Shown here one piece after another: positions 37,604-46,290 of a stretch of DNA of 59,566 nucleotides. The first letter of the stretch is position 1. Each line of letters begins with the position of its first letter. Source of the stretch: Pseudomonadota bacterium (GTDB taxonomy: Bacteria; Pseudomonadota; Gammaproteobacteria; Xanthomonadales; Rhodanobacteraceae). Location of the stretch: contig JAFEEJ010000222.1 in NCBI GenBank assembly GCA_018241145.1, forward strand, positions 1 through 59,566. The letters are read 5' to 3'. The notes under the pieces are model-generated. The model had not been told where the DNA came from, did no database searches, and saw nothing but the letters and a program-made list of their open reading frames with translations. A program made the translations under genes and the position numbers.

Positions 37604-38809
37604 ATGCTCGCGCCTGTTAGTGCGCGCGAACTATGCAAGGGAGTGCTGTGCCTGATGGTATTGAGTGCACTTCCGTCAGCTCGCGCCCAGTTCGTGCGGA
37701 ATGAATCCACGGTTGCGCTGGAACGGGATCTGCTCGATCCTGAATACAGCAATGCTCGCGCGCAAGTGACCTGGATCGACAGCAACGGGAATCTCTGGGT
37801 CGCAAATGTCGACCGTCACACGGGGCTGTTCGAGCCCGCCGACGGCAAGGGAACGCTCGTCGACACGAATGCCATGCGCACGAGCGATTTCAGGAAGATC
37901 ACCAACGGCCCGGAATGGATCGGTACCGCCCACGGCGACCAAGTCGTCTACACGAGATTCGATCCAGGTCAAATACACAATCTGGTCAATGCGCGCCTCG
38001 GGGTGGCTTGGCAATCCGACAAGAGCGCATGGTCCCTCAGAACGCTTTCGCCCAATCTTCCACGCAGCACGCCGTACGCCAGCTTGAACGAAGGCGACCC
38101 TGCTCCGATCCTTACCTACCTCGACCCGCAAGGCAACCATTACTGGCGTGATTTGTACGATGCGTCCACCGAGACGCGAATCACCCAGTCGCCCCCCTCG
38201 CTCATGTTTTCGGTGCGTATTGCGGAGGGCCCCCGCGCCGTGGCATTCACCCAGCGCGTGGCTGGCGTGCAACAGGTCTTCATTGACTGGTTAGATACCA
38301 ATGACGTCCAGCAGATCACTTTCGACGACGGTCAGAAGGATCTGCACAGCCGGCCATTTGTCTGGAAAGCCCCGGACTACGGCGGCGACTTGGTCATGGA
38401 AACCGTCGTCGACGACACCGAGTTGCGCATTTACCATCTGCCTCCCAATGGCTCGAATACCGACTGGAAGCTTGTCGCCAGCATCAGAACGCCGGACGAT
38501 GGCGTGATCAATTCGCCAGAGCATTTCGAATACAACGGCAAATCGTATGTTTTCTTCGTAGCGAACGTGCCGCCGCTCGTCAATCCGTCCGCAGTATTTC
38601 TGGCCGGCATAGCCGCAGGCAATCCCATCCCCCGTCAGCTAACTCCCAACCAGCCGCAGAGGCAACGCACCGATCCTGAAGTGTTCATCACCGATGGTGG
38701 TCCGTACATCTATTACAACCGCGGCAGTCTCGCTCCAGGACAGGATTTTTGCCTGACCTGCAACGAAGGCATTTTCAGGACTTACACCGGCCTCGCGCCG
38801 AAGCAGTGA
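37604..38809 (+). CDS. Unrecognised secreted protein
   Basis: A 401-residue protein with a clear signal peptide (CKGVLCLMVLSALPSARAQ, cleavage after ARA near residue 27). The mature part is rich in Asp, Asn and Thr and looks all-beta, with repeated strands of the kind VTWIDSNGNLWVANV, VVYTRFDPGQIHNL and AFTQRVAGVQQVFIDW, suggesting a TolB- or beta-propeller-like fold. A Cys pair (FCLTCNEG) lies near the C-terminus. ATG 37604 follows an AGGAAGGGGGGG purine run. Base composition is visibly less GC-rich than its neighbours and codon use is less biased, consistent with recent acquisition. I recognise no family. Confidence 0.7.
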   Translation: MLAPVSARELCKGVLCLMVLSALPSARAQFVRNESTVALERDLLDPEYSNARAQVTWIDSNGNLWVANVDRHTGLFEPADGKGTLVDTNAMRTSDFRKITNGPEWIGTAHGDQVVYTRFDPGQIHNLVNARLGVAWQSDKSAWSLRTLSPNLPRSTPYASLNEGDPAPILTYLDPQGNHYWRDLYDASTETRITQSPPSLMFSVRIAEGPRAVAFTQRVAGVQQVFIDWLDTNDVQQITFDDGQKDLHSRPFVWKAPDYGGDLVMETVVDDTELRIYHLPPNGSNTDWKLVASIRTPDDGVINSPEHFEYNGKSYVFFVANVPPLVNPSAVFLAGIAAGNPIPRQLTPNQPQRQRTDPEVFITDGGPYIYYNRGSLAPGQDFCLTCNEGIFRTYTGLAPKQ

Positions 38810-38824
38810 ACGGACGCGGTCGAT

Positions 38825-39829
38825 TCAACGAAGGTACTCGACCAGTGCCTGCGCAAAACTTTCCGTGGAACCGTCACCGCCCAGATCCGGCGTGACGCGG
38901 TCGTGCGCGGCGAGGGTCGCCCGGATGGCGTCGCGCACCCGCGTGCCCTGCTCGACCATGCCGAGGTGATCCAGCATCTCGGCCGCGGCCAGCAGCAGCG
39001 CGCAGGGGTTGGCGACGTGCCTGCCCGCGATGTCGGGCGCCGAGCCGTGCACCGCTTCGAAAATCGCCGCGGCCGAACCGATGTTGGCGCCCGGCGCCAG
39101 GCCCAGGCCGCCGATGAGGCCCGCGCACAGGTCGGACAGGATGTCGCCGAACAGGTTCGTCGTCACGATCACGTCGAACTGCCACGGGTCCATCACCAGC
39201 TGCATGCAGGTGTTGTCGACAATCATCTCGTTGAACGCGATCGCCGGATGCTGCGCCGCGACTTCGCGCGCAACGTCGAGAAACAGGCCGGAGCTGGTTT
39301 TCAGGATATTGGCCTTGTGCACGGCGGTGATCTTCTTGCGCCCTCGCTTTCCGGCCAGCTCGAAGGCATGGCGCACGATGCGCTCGGCGCCGCGGCGGGT
39401 ATTGCGCACGATCGATTGCGCGGTCTGGCCATCCGCCGAGAGCGTCTGGCCTTCCGTGAGATACGCGCCTTCGGTGTTCTCGCGCACGGTGATGATGTCG
39501 ATGTTCTCGTAATGCGCCCTGGTGCCGGGCATCGACAGCGCCGGGCGCACGTTGGCGTAGAGGTCGAAACGCTTGCGCAATTCGACATTCAGCGAGGAAA
39601 ACCCGTCCCCGACCGGGGTGGTCAGCGGCCCTTTCAGGGCGACGCGATGACGGGCGATCGCCTCCAGCGTGGCCTGCGGCAGCAGCTCGCCGTGTTGTTC
39701 CAGCGCCGCCATGCCGGCATCGACGAATTCGTACGACAAGCCCGCATCCAGCGCATCGAGCACGCGCAACGCGGCGTCCATGATTTCCGGGCCGATTCCG
39801 TCGCCGCGAATCACCGCAATCGTGTTCAT
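38825..39829 (-). CDS. NAD-type isocitrate dehydrogenase
   Basis: Beta-decarboxylating dehydrogenase, most likely the NAD-dependent isocitrate dehydrogenase of the TCA cycle. The 334 residues show IAVIRGDGIGPEIMDAALRV, LKGPLTTPVGDGFSSLNVELRK (Ser in the phosphorylation-loop position), NTEGAYLTEG, ITAVHKANILKTS, DNTCMQLVMDPWQFDVIVTTNLFGD and EAVHGSAPDIAG. The short length and the SSLNVELR segment favour IDH over isopropylmalate dehydrogenase. No leu genes are nearby. Confidence 0.87.
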   Translation of the reverse strand: MNTIAVIRGDGIGPEIMDAALRVLDALDAGLSYEFVDAGMAALEQHGELLPQATLEAIARHRVALKGPLTTPVGDGFSSLNVELRKRFDLYANVRPALSMPGTRAHYENIDIITVRENTEGAYLTEGQTLSADGQTAQSIVRNTRRGAERIVRHAFELAGKRGRKKITAVHKANILKTSSGLFLDVAREVAAQHPAIAFNEMIVDNTCMQLVMDPWQFDVIVTTNLFGDILSDLCAGLIGGLGLAPGANIGSAAAIFEAVHGSAPDIAGRHVANPCALLLAAAEMLDHLGMVEQGTRVRDAIRATLAAHDRVTPDLGGDGSTESFAQALVEYLR

Positions 39830-39892
39830 GCAGAATCTCCCGCGGGTACCGCGCCAACCAAGGCGCAATGAACGTCCCGAGCCGCCCGGCCG

Positions 39893-40156
39893 CTAGGTTG
39901 CGCCTTCCAGCAACCTCGCAAGCGTGCCGTCGTGTTCGGCCGCGGCGAGTTCCTGGAATCCGCCCACGTGCGTGCCGTTGATGAAGATCTGCGGCACCGT
40001 GCGGCTGCCGCCGCTGCGCCGGAGCATCGCCTCCCGCGCAGCGGGATCGAGATCGATGCGGACTTCCCGCCAGTCCAGTCCTTTCGCCTTCAGCAGGTTC
40101 TTGGCCGCGACGCAGTACGCGCAGAATCCGCTGGAATAGATTTCGATGTCGGGCAT
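39893..40156 (-). CDS. grxC: Glutaredoxin 3
   Basis: An 87-residue dithiol glutaredoxin: MPDIEIYSSGFCAYCVAAKN with active site C-A-Y-C (P to A relative to the usual CPYC), SGGSRTVPQIFINGTHVGGF for glutathione binding, and a C-terminal EHDGTLARLLEGA helix. The ATG at 40156 is preceded within five bases by a ten-copy heptamer array and no Shine-Dalgarno is visible. The frame stays open upstream through the array, which would encode repeated SPLTAHR. Divergent from bepA. Confidence 0.93.
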   Translation of the reverse strand: MPDIEIYSSGFCAYCVAAKNLLKAKGLDWREVRIDLDPAAREAMLRRSGGSRTVPQIFINGTHVGGFQELAAAEHDGTLARLLEGAT

Positions 40157-40161
40157 TGCGC

Positions 40162-40236
40162 GGTGAGCGGTGAGCGGTGAGCGGTGAGCGGTGAGCGGTG
40201 AGCGGTGAGCGGTGAGCGGTGAGCGGTGAGCGGTGA
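40162..40236. repeat. Tandem heptamer array, (GGTGAGC)10
   Basis: Ten perfect copies of GGTGAGC plus a partial unit (GGTGA). On the grxC strand it is (GCTCACC)n, ending five bases before the grxC ATG. The same unit makes up the ileS array at 1405-1463, 39 kb away. Confidence 0.95.
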
Positions 40237-40362
40237 AAATCGTACCAGCGACGGACGGCGCGAAAGCCTGCCGATGCTGAACGCGCCTCACTCAGCACTA
40301 TCACCGGAACCCGCGCCGCGGTAACTTGTCGAAACTTGGAGCGCCCCCACTTTTCTCCGATC

Positions 40363-42042
40363 ATGCGCGTGCCATCCCTGCTCCCCGTCCTCACCTGTCT
40401 GGCGCTGGCGTTGCCGGCGGCGGCCCAGCAGGACGTGAACCTGCCGAGCCTGGGCAGCTCCGCCGCCGGGTTGATTTCACCCGCCGAGGAGGAAGCCTAC
40501 GGCGCGAGCATGTTGCGCGAACTGCGCTCGATGGACGAAGTGCTCGACGACCCGCAGGTGGACGCCTACATCCAGAGCCTCGGATACCGGCTGGTGGCCG
40601 CCAGCGCCGACCCTTCCCAGCACTACACGTTCACCGTCCTGCGCGATCCGGAAATCAATGCGTTCGCCGCACCGGGCGGCTACATCTTCGTCTACTCCGG
40701 GCTGATCACCACCACCAACAGCGAAGACGAACTGGCCGCGGTGATCGCGCACGAACTGGCGCACATCAGCCAGCACCACCTGGAACGCGCCTTCGAGGAC
40801 GCCAAGAAGAAGGCGCCACTGTATGCATTGGCCACCTTGGGCGCCCTGATCGTGGCCGGCGGTTCCAGCCCCAGCGCGGGTCCGGGCATCGTGGCCTCCG
40901 GCATGGGCCTGATGCAGCAGGAGCAGATCGATTTCACCCGCAAGGACGAATCCGAAGCCGACCGGGTGGGCATCGGAACGCTGGCCAAGGCGGGCTACGA
41001 CCCGGATGCGATGGCCGGTTTCTTCGACCGCATGGCGCACACGCTGCGTCCCGGCGGAGGCGACGGCGGCGATTATTCCGGCGACGCCCCGCCCTTCCTG
41101 CAGACCCACCCGGTCACCAGCGAACGCATCGCCGAGGCGAAAGCGCGCGCGCACGTGCTCGACGAGCAGCCGCAGAACGCGCCGCAACTTGCGACCGCCG
41201 CGCCGGCCGACAGCCTCAGCCTGCTGCCGTTCGTCAAGAGCACGGCGACGCTGTTGCAGCCCATGCGGCGGGACGACCGCAGCGGCGAATATGCGCTGAT
41301 CAGGGAACGCATCCGCGTGCTTTCCGCCAGCGACTACAACGACATGGCGGACTATTACGCGCGCAATCTCGGGCGCGACGGGTTCAACACGCCCGCGCAC
41401 CGCTATGGTTACGCGCTGGCGCTGGAACGCACCGGCAAGACGGGCAAGGCCGTGGAGATCCTGACGCAACTGCAGGCGGCGAACCCGTCCAGCATGACCC
41501 TGCAACTGGGCCTTGCGGATGCGGAACTGCTGGCCGGCAACCGCGCGGACGCACTGCGCCGCTACATGGCGATGTCGGCCCAGTCGCCGCGCAACCCGGC
41601 CATCGCGCTGGGCTATGCGCAGGCCCTGCTCGCCAGCGGCAAGGCCGCGGACGCCAGACTCGCGCAGAACCAGCTGAAACCGCTGCTGGACGACAGTTCC
41701 GAGCCGCAGCTGTATCGGACCTACGGACAGGCGTCGCATGTCGCCGGCGACGACATCCGCGCCGGCGAAGCGTACGCGGATGCGACGTTCCTGGCCGGCC
41801 GGCCGCAGGATGCGCTCGGCCAGTTGCAGCGCCTGATCCAGCGCAAGGACCTGGACTACTACTCGCGCGCCCGCATCGAGGCGACCATCGCGCTGATCAC
41901 GCCGATCGCGCTGGAAATGCAGCGCCGCAACCTGCCGCAGGCCGGCGACAAACCCGACAATGGCAACGGCAACGGCAGCAACGCCAACGACAGCCGGACC
42001 GGCTTCCACGCCTGCGCCGGCGTCTCCTGCCTGCGGAACTGA
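40363..42042 (+). CDS. bepA: Periplasmic M48 metalloprotease/chaperone, BepA-like
   Basis: Outer-membrane assembly quality-control protease. The 559 residues have a signal peptide (LLPVLTCLALALPAAAQ), the M48 zinc site HELAHISQHH with downstream ligand in FTRKDESEADRVGIGTLAKA, and a C-terminal TPR half (ALALERTGKTGKAVEIL, IALGYAQALLASGKAADARL). The tail is a low-complexity Gly/Asn stretch (NGNGNGSNAND) ending in two cysteines, not seen in typical BepA. ATG 40363 chosen for the signal peptide. Divergent from grxC. Confidence 0.92.
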   Translation: MRVPSLLPVLTCLALALPAAAQQDVNLPSLGSSAAGLISPAEEEAYGASMLRELRSMDEVLDDPQVDAYIQSLGYRLVAASADPSQHYTFTVLRDPEINAFAAPGGYIFVYSGLITTTNSEDELAAVIAHELAHISQHHLERAFEDAKKKAPLYALATLGALIVAGGSSPSAGPGIVASGMGLMQQEQIDFTRKDESEADRVGIGTLAKAGYDPDAMAGFFDRMAHTLRPGGGDGGDYSGDAPPFLQTHPVTSERIAEAKARAHVLDEQPQNAPQLATAAPADSLSLLPFVKSTATLLQPMRRDDRSGEYALIRERIRVLSASDYNDMADYYARNLGRDGFNTPAHRYGYALALERTGKTGKAVEILTQLQAANPSSMTLQLGLADAELLAGNRADALRRYMAMSAQSPRNPAIALGYAQALLASGKAADARLAQNQLKPLLDDSSEPQLYRTYGQASHVAGDDIRAGEAYADATFLAGRPQDALGQLQRLIQRKDLDYYSRARIEATIALITPIALEMQRRNLPQAGDKPDNGNGNGSNANDSRTGFHACAGVSCLRN

Positions 42043-42060
42043 AACATTCATCACCCCGAA

Positions 42061-42079
42061 CTGTCATCGCGTCGTAACA
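42061..42079 (+). promoter_or_regulatory. Candidate Pho box upstream of phoB
   Basis: CTGTCATCGCGTCGTAACA: a perfect first half-site (CTGTCAT), a four-base spacer and a degenerate second half (TCGTAAC), matching the PhoB direct-repeat consensus at about 11 of 14 half-site bases. It lies 51 bases before the phoB ATG, as expected for an autoregulated phoBR operon. Confidence 0.6.
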
Positions 42080-42129
42080 TGCGCGGGTTGCAATGAAGGC
42101 GTCATCTTCACGACCCCCGACGGTAACGC

Positions 42130-42819
42130 ATGTCCAAACGCATCCTGATCGTCGAAGACGAAGCTTCGATCCGCGACATGGTCGCCTTCGCGCTGCGCCG
42201 CGCCGACATGACGCCGGTGCACGCCGCCGACGCGCGCGTGGCGCAGCACGAGATCGCCGAGAAGATCCCCGACCTGATCCTGCTCGACTGGATGCTCCCG
42301 GGTACCAGCGGGCTGGAATTCGCGCGCCGCCTGCGCCGCGAGGAAACCACCCGCGAGATCCCCATCATCATGCTCACCGCGCGCGGCGAGGAGATCGACC
42401 GCGTCAACGGCCTGGAAGCGGGCGTGGACGATTACGTGGTGAAACCTTTTTCGACGCGCGAGCTGCTGGCGCGCATCCGCGCCGTGCTGCGGCGGGCGCA
42501 TGGCGACGACGGCAGCGGCATGATCGAGATCGGCGGCGTGCGCGTGGACGGCCCCGCGCACCGCGTCTACGCCCATGGCGAGCCGCTGCACATCGGCCCC
42601 ACCGAATACCGCCTGCTGCACTTCTTCGTCACCCATCCCGACCGCGTGTACTCGCGCGCCCAGCTGCTCGACCACATCTGGGGCGGCAGCGTGTACGTCG
42701 AGGAACGCACCGTGGACGTGCATATCCGCCGCCTGCGACAGTTGCTGCAGCCGGCCGGGCTCGATGGCCTGGTGCAGACCGTGCGCGGTGCCGGCTATCG
42801 TTTTTCCGCAAACATCTGA
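42130..42819 (+). CDS. phoB: Phosphate response regulator PhoB
   Basis: OmpR-type response regulator for phosphate starvation. The 229 residues have receiver-domain acidic residues (VEDEASIRD), phosphoacceptor Asp53 in [15 protein letters not shown], the K of [14 protein letters not shown] and a winged-helix domain ([33 protein letters not shown]). Length and motifs are those of PhoB. It is followed 10 bases later by phoR. Confidence 0.97.
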   Translation: MSKRILIVEDEASIRDMVAFALRRADMTPVHAADARVAQHEIAEKIPDLILLDWMLPGTSGLEFARRLRREETTREIPIIMLTARGEEIDRVNGLEAGVDDYVVKPFSTRELLARIRAVLRRAHGDDGSGMIEIGGVRVDGPAHRVYAHGEPLHIGPTEYRLLHFFVTHPDRVYSRAQLLDHIWGGSVYVEERTVDVHIRRLRQLLQPAGLDGLVQTVRGAGYRFSANI

Positions 42820-42829
42820 CGGTAACCTC

Positions 42830-44107
42830 ATGCTCCGAGGCAACGGCGCGACGAAGCAAGTGTGGATCGTCGTTGCGCTGGCGGCAGGCGCCGCGCTCGG
42901 TTGGGCGACCGGTCATTTCTGGATGGTCGTCGCGATCGTCGCGCTCGCCGCACTGCTGGCGTCACTGGCCCTACCCGAGCACAAGGATCCCGACATGCTT
43001 GATGCACTTTCCGCCGACGCGAGCGCGCCGGCGCTGCAACAAAGCCGACGCACGCTGACCCGCGCGCGCAGGCTGGCGAAACAGACACGCGCCCTGCGCG
43101 ATGCCGCCGCCGCGCTGCCCGACGCGGTGGTGCTGCTCGACCACGATGATCGCATCCGCTGGTTCAACCATGCGGCCGAACGCCTGCTCGGTCTGGTGCA
43201 TCCCCGCGATCGCGGCGCCCTGCTGACGGCATGCGTTTCCTCCGAACCGGTGCGCGAGTGGCTGCGCGGCGATACCGGCCAGCCGTTGAACGAAGTGCCC
43301 GCGCCGACCGACCCGAACGCCTTCCTCAGCTTCAACATCATTCCGCTGGCGCACGGAGAACGCCTGCTGCTGGCGCGCGACATCAGCACGGTGATGCGGC
43401 TGGAACAGGTGCGCCGCGATTTCGTCTCCAACGTGTCGCACGAATTGCGCACCCCGCTGACCGTGATCCATGGCTACCTGGAACTGGTCGAACCCGCCGA
43501 CGTGCCCGCTCTCGCGCCGGTGCTGGGCGAGATGCGCGTGCAATCGCGGCGCATGGGCCAGATCGTCGAGGACCTGCTCACGCTCTCGCGCCTGGAAACG
43601 CAGCAGCTCGCCGGCGACGAAGACGTGGCGATGCGGCCGCTGCTGGCGACCCTGCGCAAGGAGGCCGAAGCGTTGAGCGCCGGCCGGCACGCCATCACCC
43701 TCGAGAACGAAGCAGGTTGCGATCTGCGCGGTTCGCCGCGCGACCTGCACAGCGCGTTTTCCAATCTCGTCAGCAATGCGGTGCGTTATACACCCGACGG
43801 CGGCCGCATCACCCTGCGCTGGCAGCGTGAAGCGGACGGCGGCGCGCGTTTCAGCGTCAGCGACACCGGCTACGGCATTCCCGCGCAGCACATCCCGCGG
43901 CTCACCGAGCGCTTCTATCGCGTTTCTTCCAGCCGCTCGCGCGAAACCGGCGGCACCGGCCTGGGCCTTTCGATCGTCAAGCACGTGCTGGCGTTGCACC
44001 ACGCGCGTTTCGAGGTGGAGAGCGAGCCCGGGCGCGGCTCGACCTTCGCCTGCGTGTTCGGGGCGGAGCGCGTGGTGCCCGCCGACAAGGATGGCGGCGA
44101 TGACTGA
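42830..44107 (+). CDS. phoR: Phosphate regulon sensor histidine kinase PhoR
   Basis: Inner-membrane kinase for PhoB. The 425 residues have two N-terminal membrane segments (VWIVVALAAGAALGWA; FWMVVAIVALAALLASLAL), a PAS domain (ALPDAVVLLDHDDRIRWFNH), the H-box FVSNVSHELRTPLTVIHGYL, N-box NLVSNAVRYTPDGG, and the ATP lid DTGYGI and GGTGLGLSIVKHV. There is no large periplasmic domain, as expected for PhoR. The stop overlaps the ppk1 start by eight bases. Confidence 0.96.
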   Translation: MLRGNGATKQVWIVVALAAGAALGWATGHFWMVVAIVALAALLASLALPEHKDPDMLDALSADASAPALQQSRRTLTRARRLAKQTRALRDAAAALPDAVVLLDHDDRIRWFNHAAERLLGLVHPRDRGALLTACVSSEPVREWLRGDTGQPLNEVPAPTDPNAFLSFNIIPLAHGERLLLARDISTVMRLEQVRRDFVSNVSHELRTPLTVIHGYLELVEPADVPALAPVLGEMRVQSRRMGQIVEDLLTLSRLETQQLAGDEDVAMRPLLATLRKEAEALSAGRHAITLENEAGCDLRGSPRDLHSAFSNLVSNAVRYTPDGGRITLRWQREADGGARFSVSDTGYGIPAQHIPRLTERFYRVSSSRSRETGGTGLGLSIVKHVLALHHARFEVESEPGRGSTFACVFGAERVVPADKDGGDD

Positions 44108-46220
44108 AACGCTCGCCGCCGGTGCGTCGCCCATGGTCGACGCCGCTTCGCCCGGATCGAACGATTTCCGCCGCGCGGAGCTTTACCTCAACCGCGACGT
44201 CTCCGCGCTGGAATTCAGCTTCCGCGTGCTGGCGCAGGCGCGCGATCCCGCGGTGCCGTTGCTCGAACGACTGCGTTTCCTGTGCATCTCGGTGCGCAAT
44301 CTCGACGAGTTCTTCGAAGTGCGCATTGCCAGCCTGCGGCAAATGCTGCTGTATGGCGACGGCCGCCCCGGCCCCGACGGCATGCCGCTCGGCACCCTGC
44401 TGGCGCGCCTGCGCGAACGCGCGACGGAACTGGTGCAGGCGCAATACGAAACCTGGAACGACCAGTTGCAGCCCGCGCTCGCCGTCGAAGGCGTCCGCTT
44501 CAGCGATCCCGCGCGCTGGACGCCGGCGCAGAAACGCTGGGCGCGCGAATATTTCCTGCGCGAGATCCTGCCGGTGCTGTCGCCGCTCGGGCTGGATTCC
44601 GCCCACCCGTTCCCGCGCATCCTCAACAAGAGCCTGAACGTCGCGGTGGTGCTGCAGGGCAAGGACGCCTTCGGGCGCGAAGGCAACATCGCGGTGGTGC
44701 GCGCGCCGCGCTCGCTGCCGCGCATCATCCGCATGCCGGGGGAAGTGGCCGAAGCGCCGTACCACTTCGTGTTCCTCGCTTCGCTGCTGCAGCACTTCGC
44801 CGATGCGATGTTCCCGGGGCTCAAGGCGCGCGCGGCCTACCAGTTCCGGGTCACCCGCGATTCCGAACTGGAACCGGACGAAGACGAGACCAAGAGCCTG
44901 GCGCGCGCGCTCAGCGAAGAGCTCGCCGACCGCGGCTACGCGCAGGCGGTGCGGCTGGAACTGGACGCCGACTGCCTGCCTGCACTGCGCGAAATGCTGC
45001 TGGCCAACTTCGGCCTGAAGGATTCCGACATCTATCTGTGCCACGGCCCGGTCAACCTGCATCGCGTGGCCGCCGTCTACGACATCGTCGACCGCCCCGA
45101 CCTGAAGTATCCGGCGTTCGTGCCGCGCATGCCCGCGGCGCTTGCGACGGGCGCGAACATCTTCGATGCGATTTCTTCGCGCGACCTGCTGTTGCACCAT
45201 CCCTACGAATCCTTCGCGCCGGTGATGGAATTGCTGCGCCAGGCCAGCACGGATCCCGATGTGCTGGCGATCAAGCAGACGCTCTACCGCGTCGGCGACG
45301 ATTCTCCGCTGGTCGGCTGCCTGATCGACGCGGCGCGCGCGGGCAAGGAAGTCACCGCCGTGGTGGAGCTGCGCGCGCGCTTCGACGAGGAAGCCAACAT
45401 CCGCCTCGCCGACCGCCTGCAGGAAGCCGGCGTGCAGGTGGTGTACGGCGTGGTCGGCTACAAGACCCACGCCAAGATGCTGCTGATCGTGCGCCGCGAA
45501 AACGGCGTGCTCAAGCGCTACCTGCATCTCTCCACCGGCAATTACCACCAGGTCACCAGCCGCCTCTACACCGATCTCGGCCTGATGACCGCCGATCCGG
45601 ACATCGGCGAGGACGTCAACCGGGTGTTCCAGCAGTTGTGCAGCCTGGGCCCGGTGATCGAATTGAAGCAGTTGCTGCAATCGCCTTTCAGCCTGCATCG
45701 CACGCTGCTGGCCTTCATCGAGCGGGAGAGCGAGCACGCGCGCGCCGGGCGGCCGGCACGGATCATCGCGCGCATGAACGCGCTCAACGAACCGAGCATG
45801 GTCGAAGCGCTGTACCGCGCGTCCTGCGCGGGCGTGGAGATCGACCTGATCGTGCGCGGCTCCTGCATCCTGCGGCCCGGCATCCCCGGCGTATCGGAGC
45901 GCATCCGCGTGCGCTCCATCCTCGGGCGATTCCTCGAACACAGCCGCGTGCACTGGTTCGCCAACGGCGGCAACCCGGCGATCTACTGCTCCTCGGCGGA
46001 CTGGATGGAACGCAACCTGATGCGGCGCGTGGAAACCTGTTTCCCGATCCGCGACAAGCAACTCGCCGCACGCGTGTACGACGAGGCGTTGCAGAACTAC
46101 CTCGACGACAACGTGCAGGCGTGGCTGCTGGACTCCGAAGGCCAGTACCGGCGCGCCACGCCCGGCGATGCGCCGCCGCACTCCGCACAGGCCACGCTGC
46201 TGGAACACTACGCCGGCTGA
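44100..46220 (+). CDS. ppk1: Polyphosphate kinase 1
   Basis: Reversibly polymerises ATP gamma-phosphate into polyphosphate. The 706 residues include RDVSALEFSFRVLAQARDP, VRNLDEFFEVRIASLRQML, the catalytic His region GYKTHAKMLLIVRR and the second His in HLSTGNYHQVTSRLYTDLG. The C-terminal phospholipase-D-like half (GRFLEHSRVHWFANGGN) is complete. ATG 44100 lies inside phoR, so PhoR and PPK1 are translationally coupled and probably under PhoB control. Confidence 0.97.
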   Translation: MTETLAAGASPMVDAASPGSNDFRRAELYLNRDVSALEFSFRVLAQARDPAVPLLERLRFLCISVRNLDEFFEVRIASLRQMLLYGDGRPGPDGMPLGTLLARLRERATELVQAQYETWNDQLQPALAVEGVRFSDPARWTPAQKRWAREYFLREILPVLSPLGLDSAHPFPRILNKSLNVAVVLQGKDAFGREGNIAVVRAPRSLPRIIRMPGEVAEAPYHFVFLASLLQHFADAMFPGLKARAAYQFRVTRDSELEPDEDETKSLARALSEELADRGYAQAVRLELDADCLPALREMLLANFGLKDSDIYLCHGPVNLHRVAAVYDIVDRPDLKYPAFVPRMPAALATGANIFDAISSRDLLLHHPYESFAPVMELLRQASTDPDVLAIKQTLYRVGDDSPLVGCLIDAARAGKEVTAVVELRARFDEEANIRLADRLQEAGVQVVYGVVGYKTHAKMLLIVRRENGVLKRYLHLSTGNYHQVTSRLYTDLGLMTADPDIGEDVNRVFQQLCSLGPVIELKQLLQSPFSLHRTLLAFIERESEHARAGRPARIIARMNALNEPSMVEALYRASCAGVEIDLIVRGSCILRPGIPGVSERIRVRSILGRFLEHSRVHWFANGGNPAIYCSSADWMERNLMRRVETCFPIRDKQLAARVYDEALQNYLDDNVQAWLLDSEGQYRRATPGDAPPHSAQATLLEHYAG

Positions 46221-46290
46221 TGGCCGCGCGCGGGCTGCGCGGCCGCGGCGCGCATGCCAGAATCCGCCCGATGCGCACAAGGAGAATGGT

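Noticed and set aside
40237..40291. Translation of grxC from further upstream through the heptamer array
   Set aside because: The added residues are repeat-encoded and the glutaredoxin fold starts at MPDIEIYS; kept only as a finding about the open frame.
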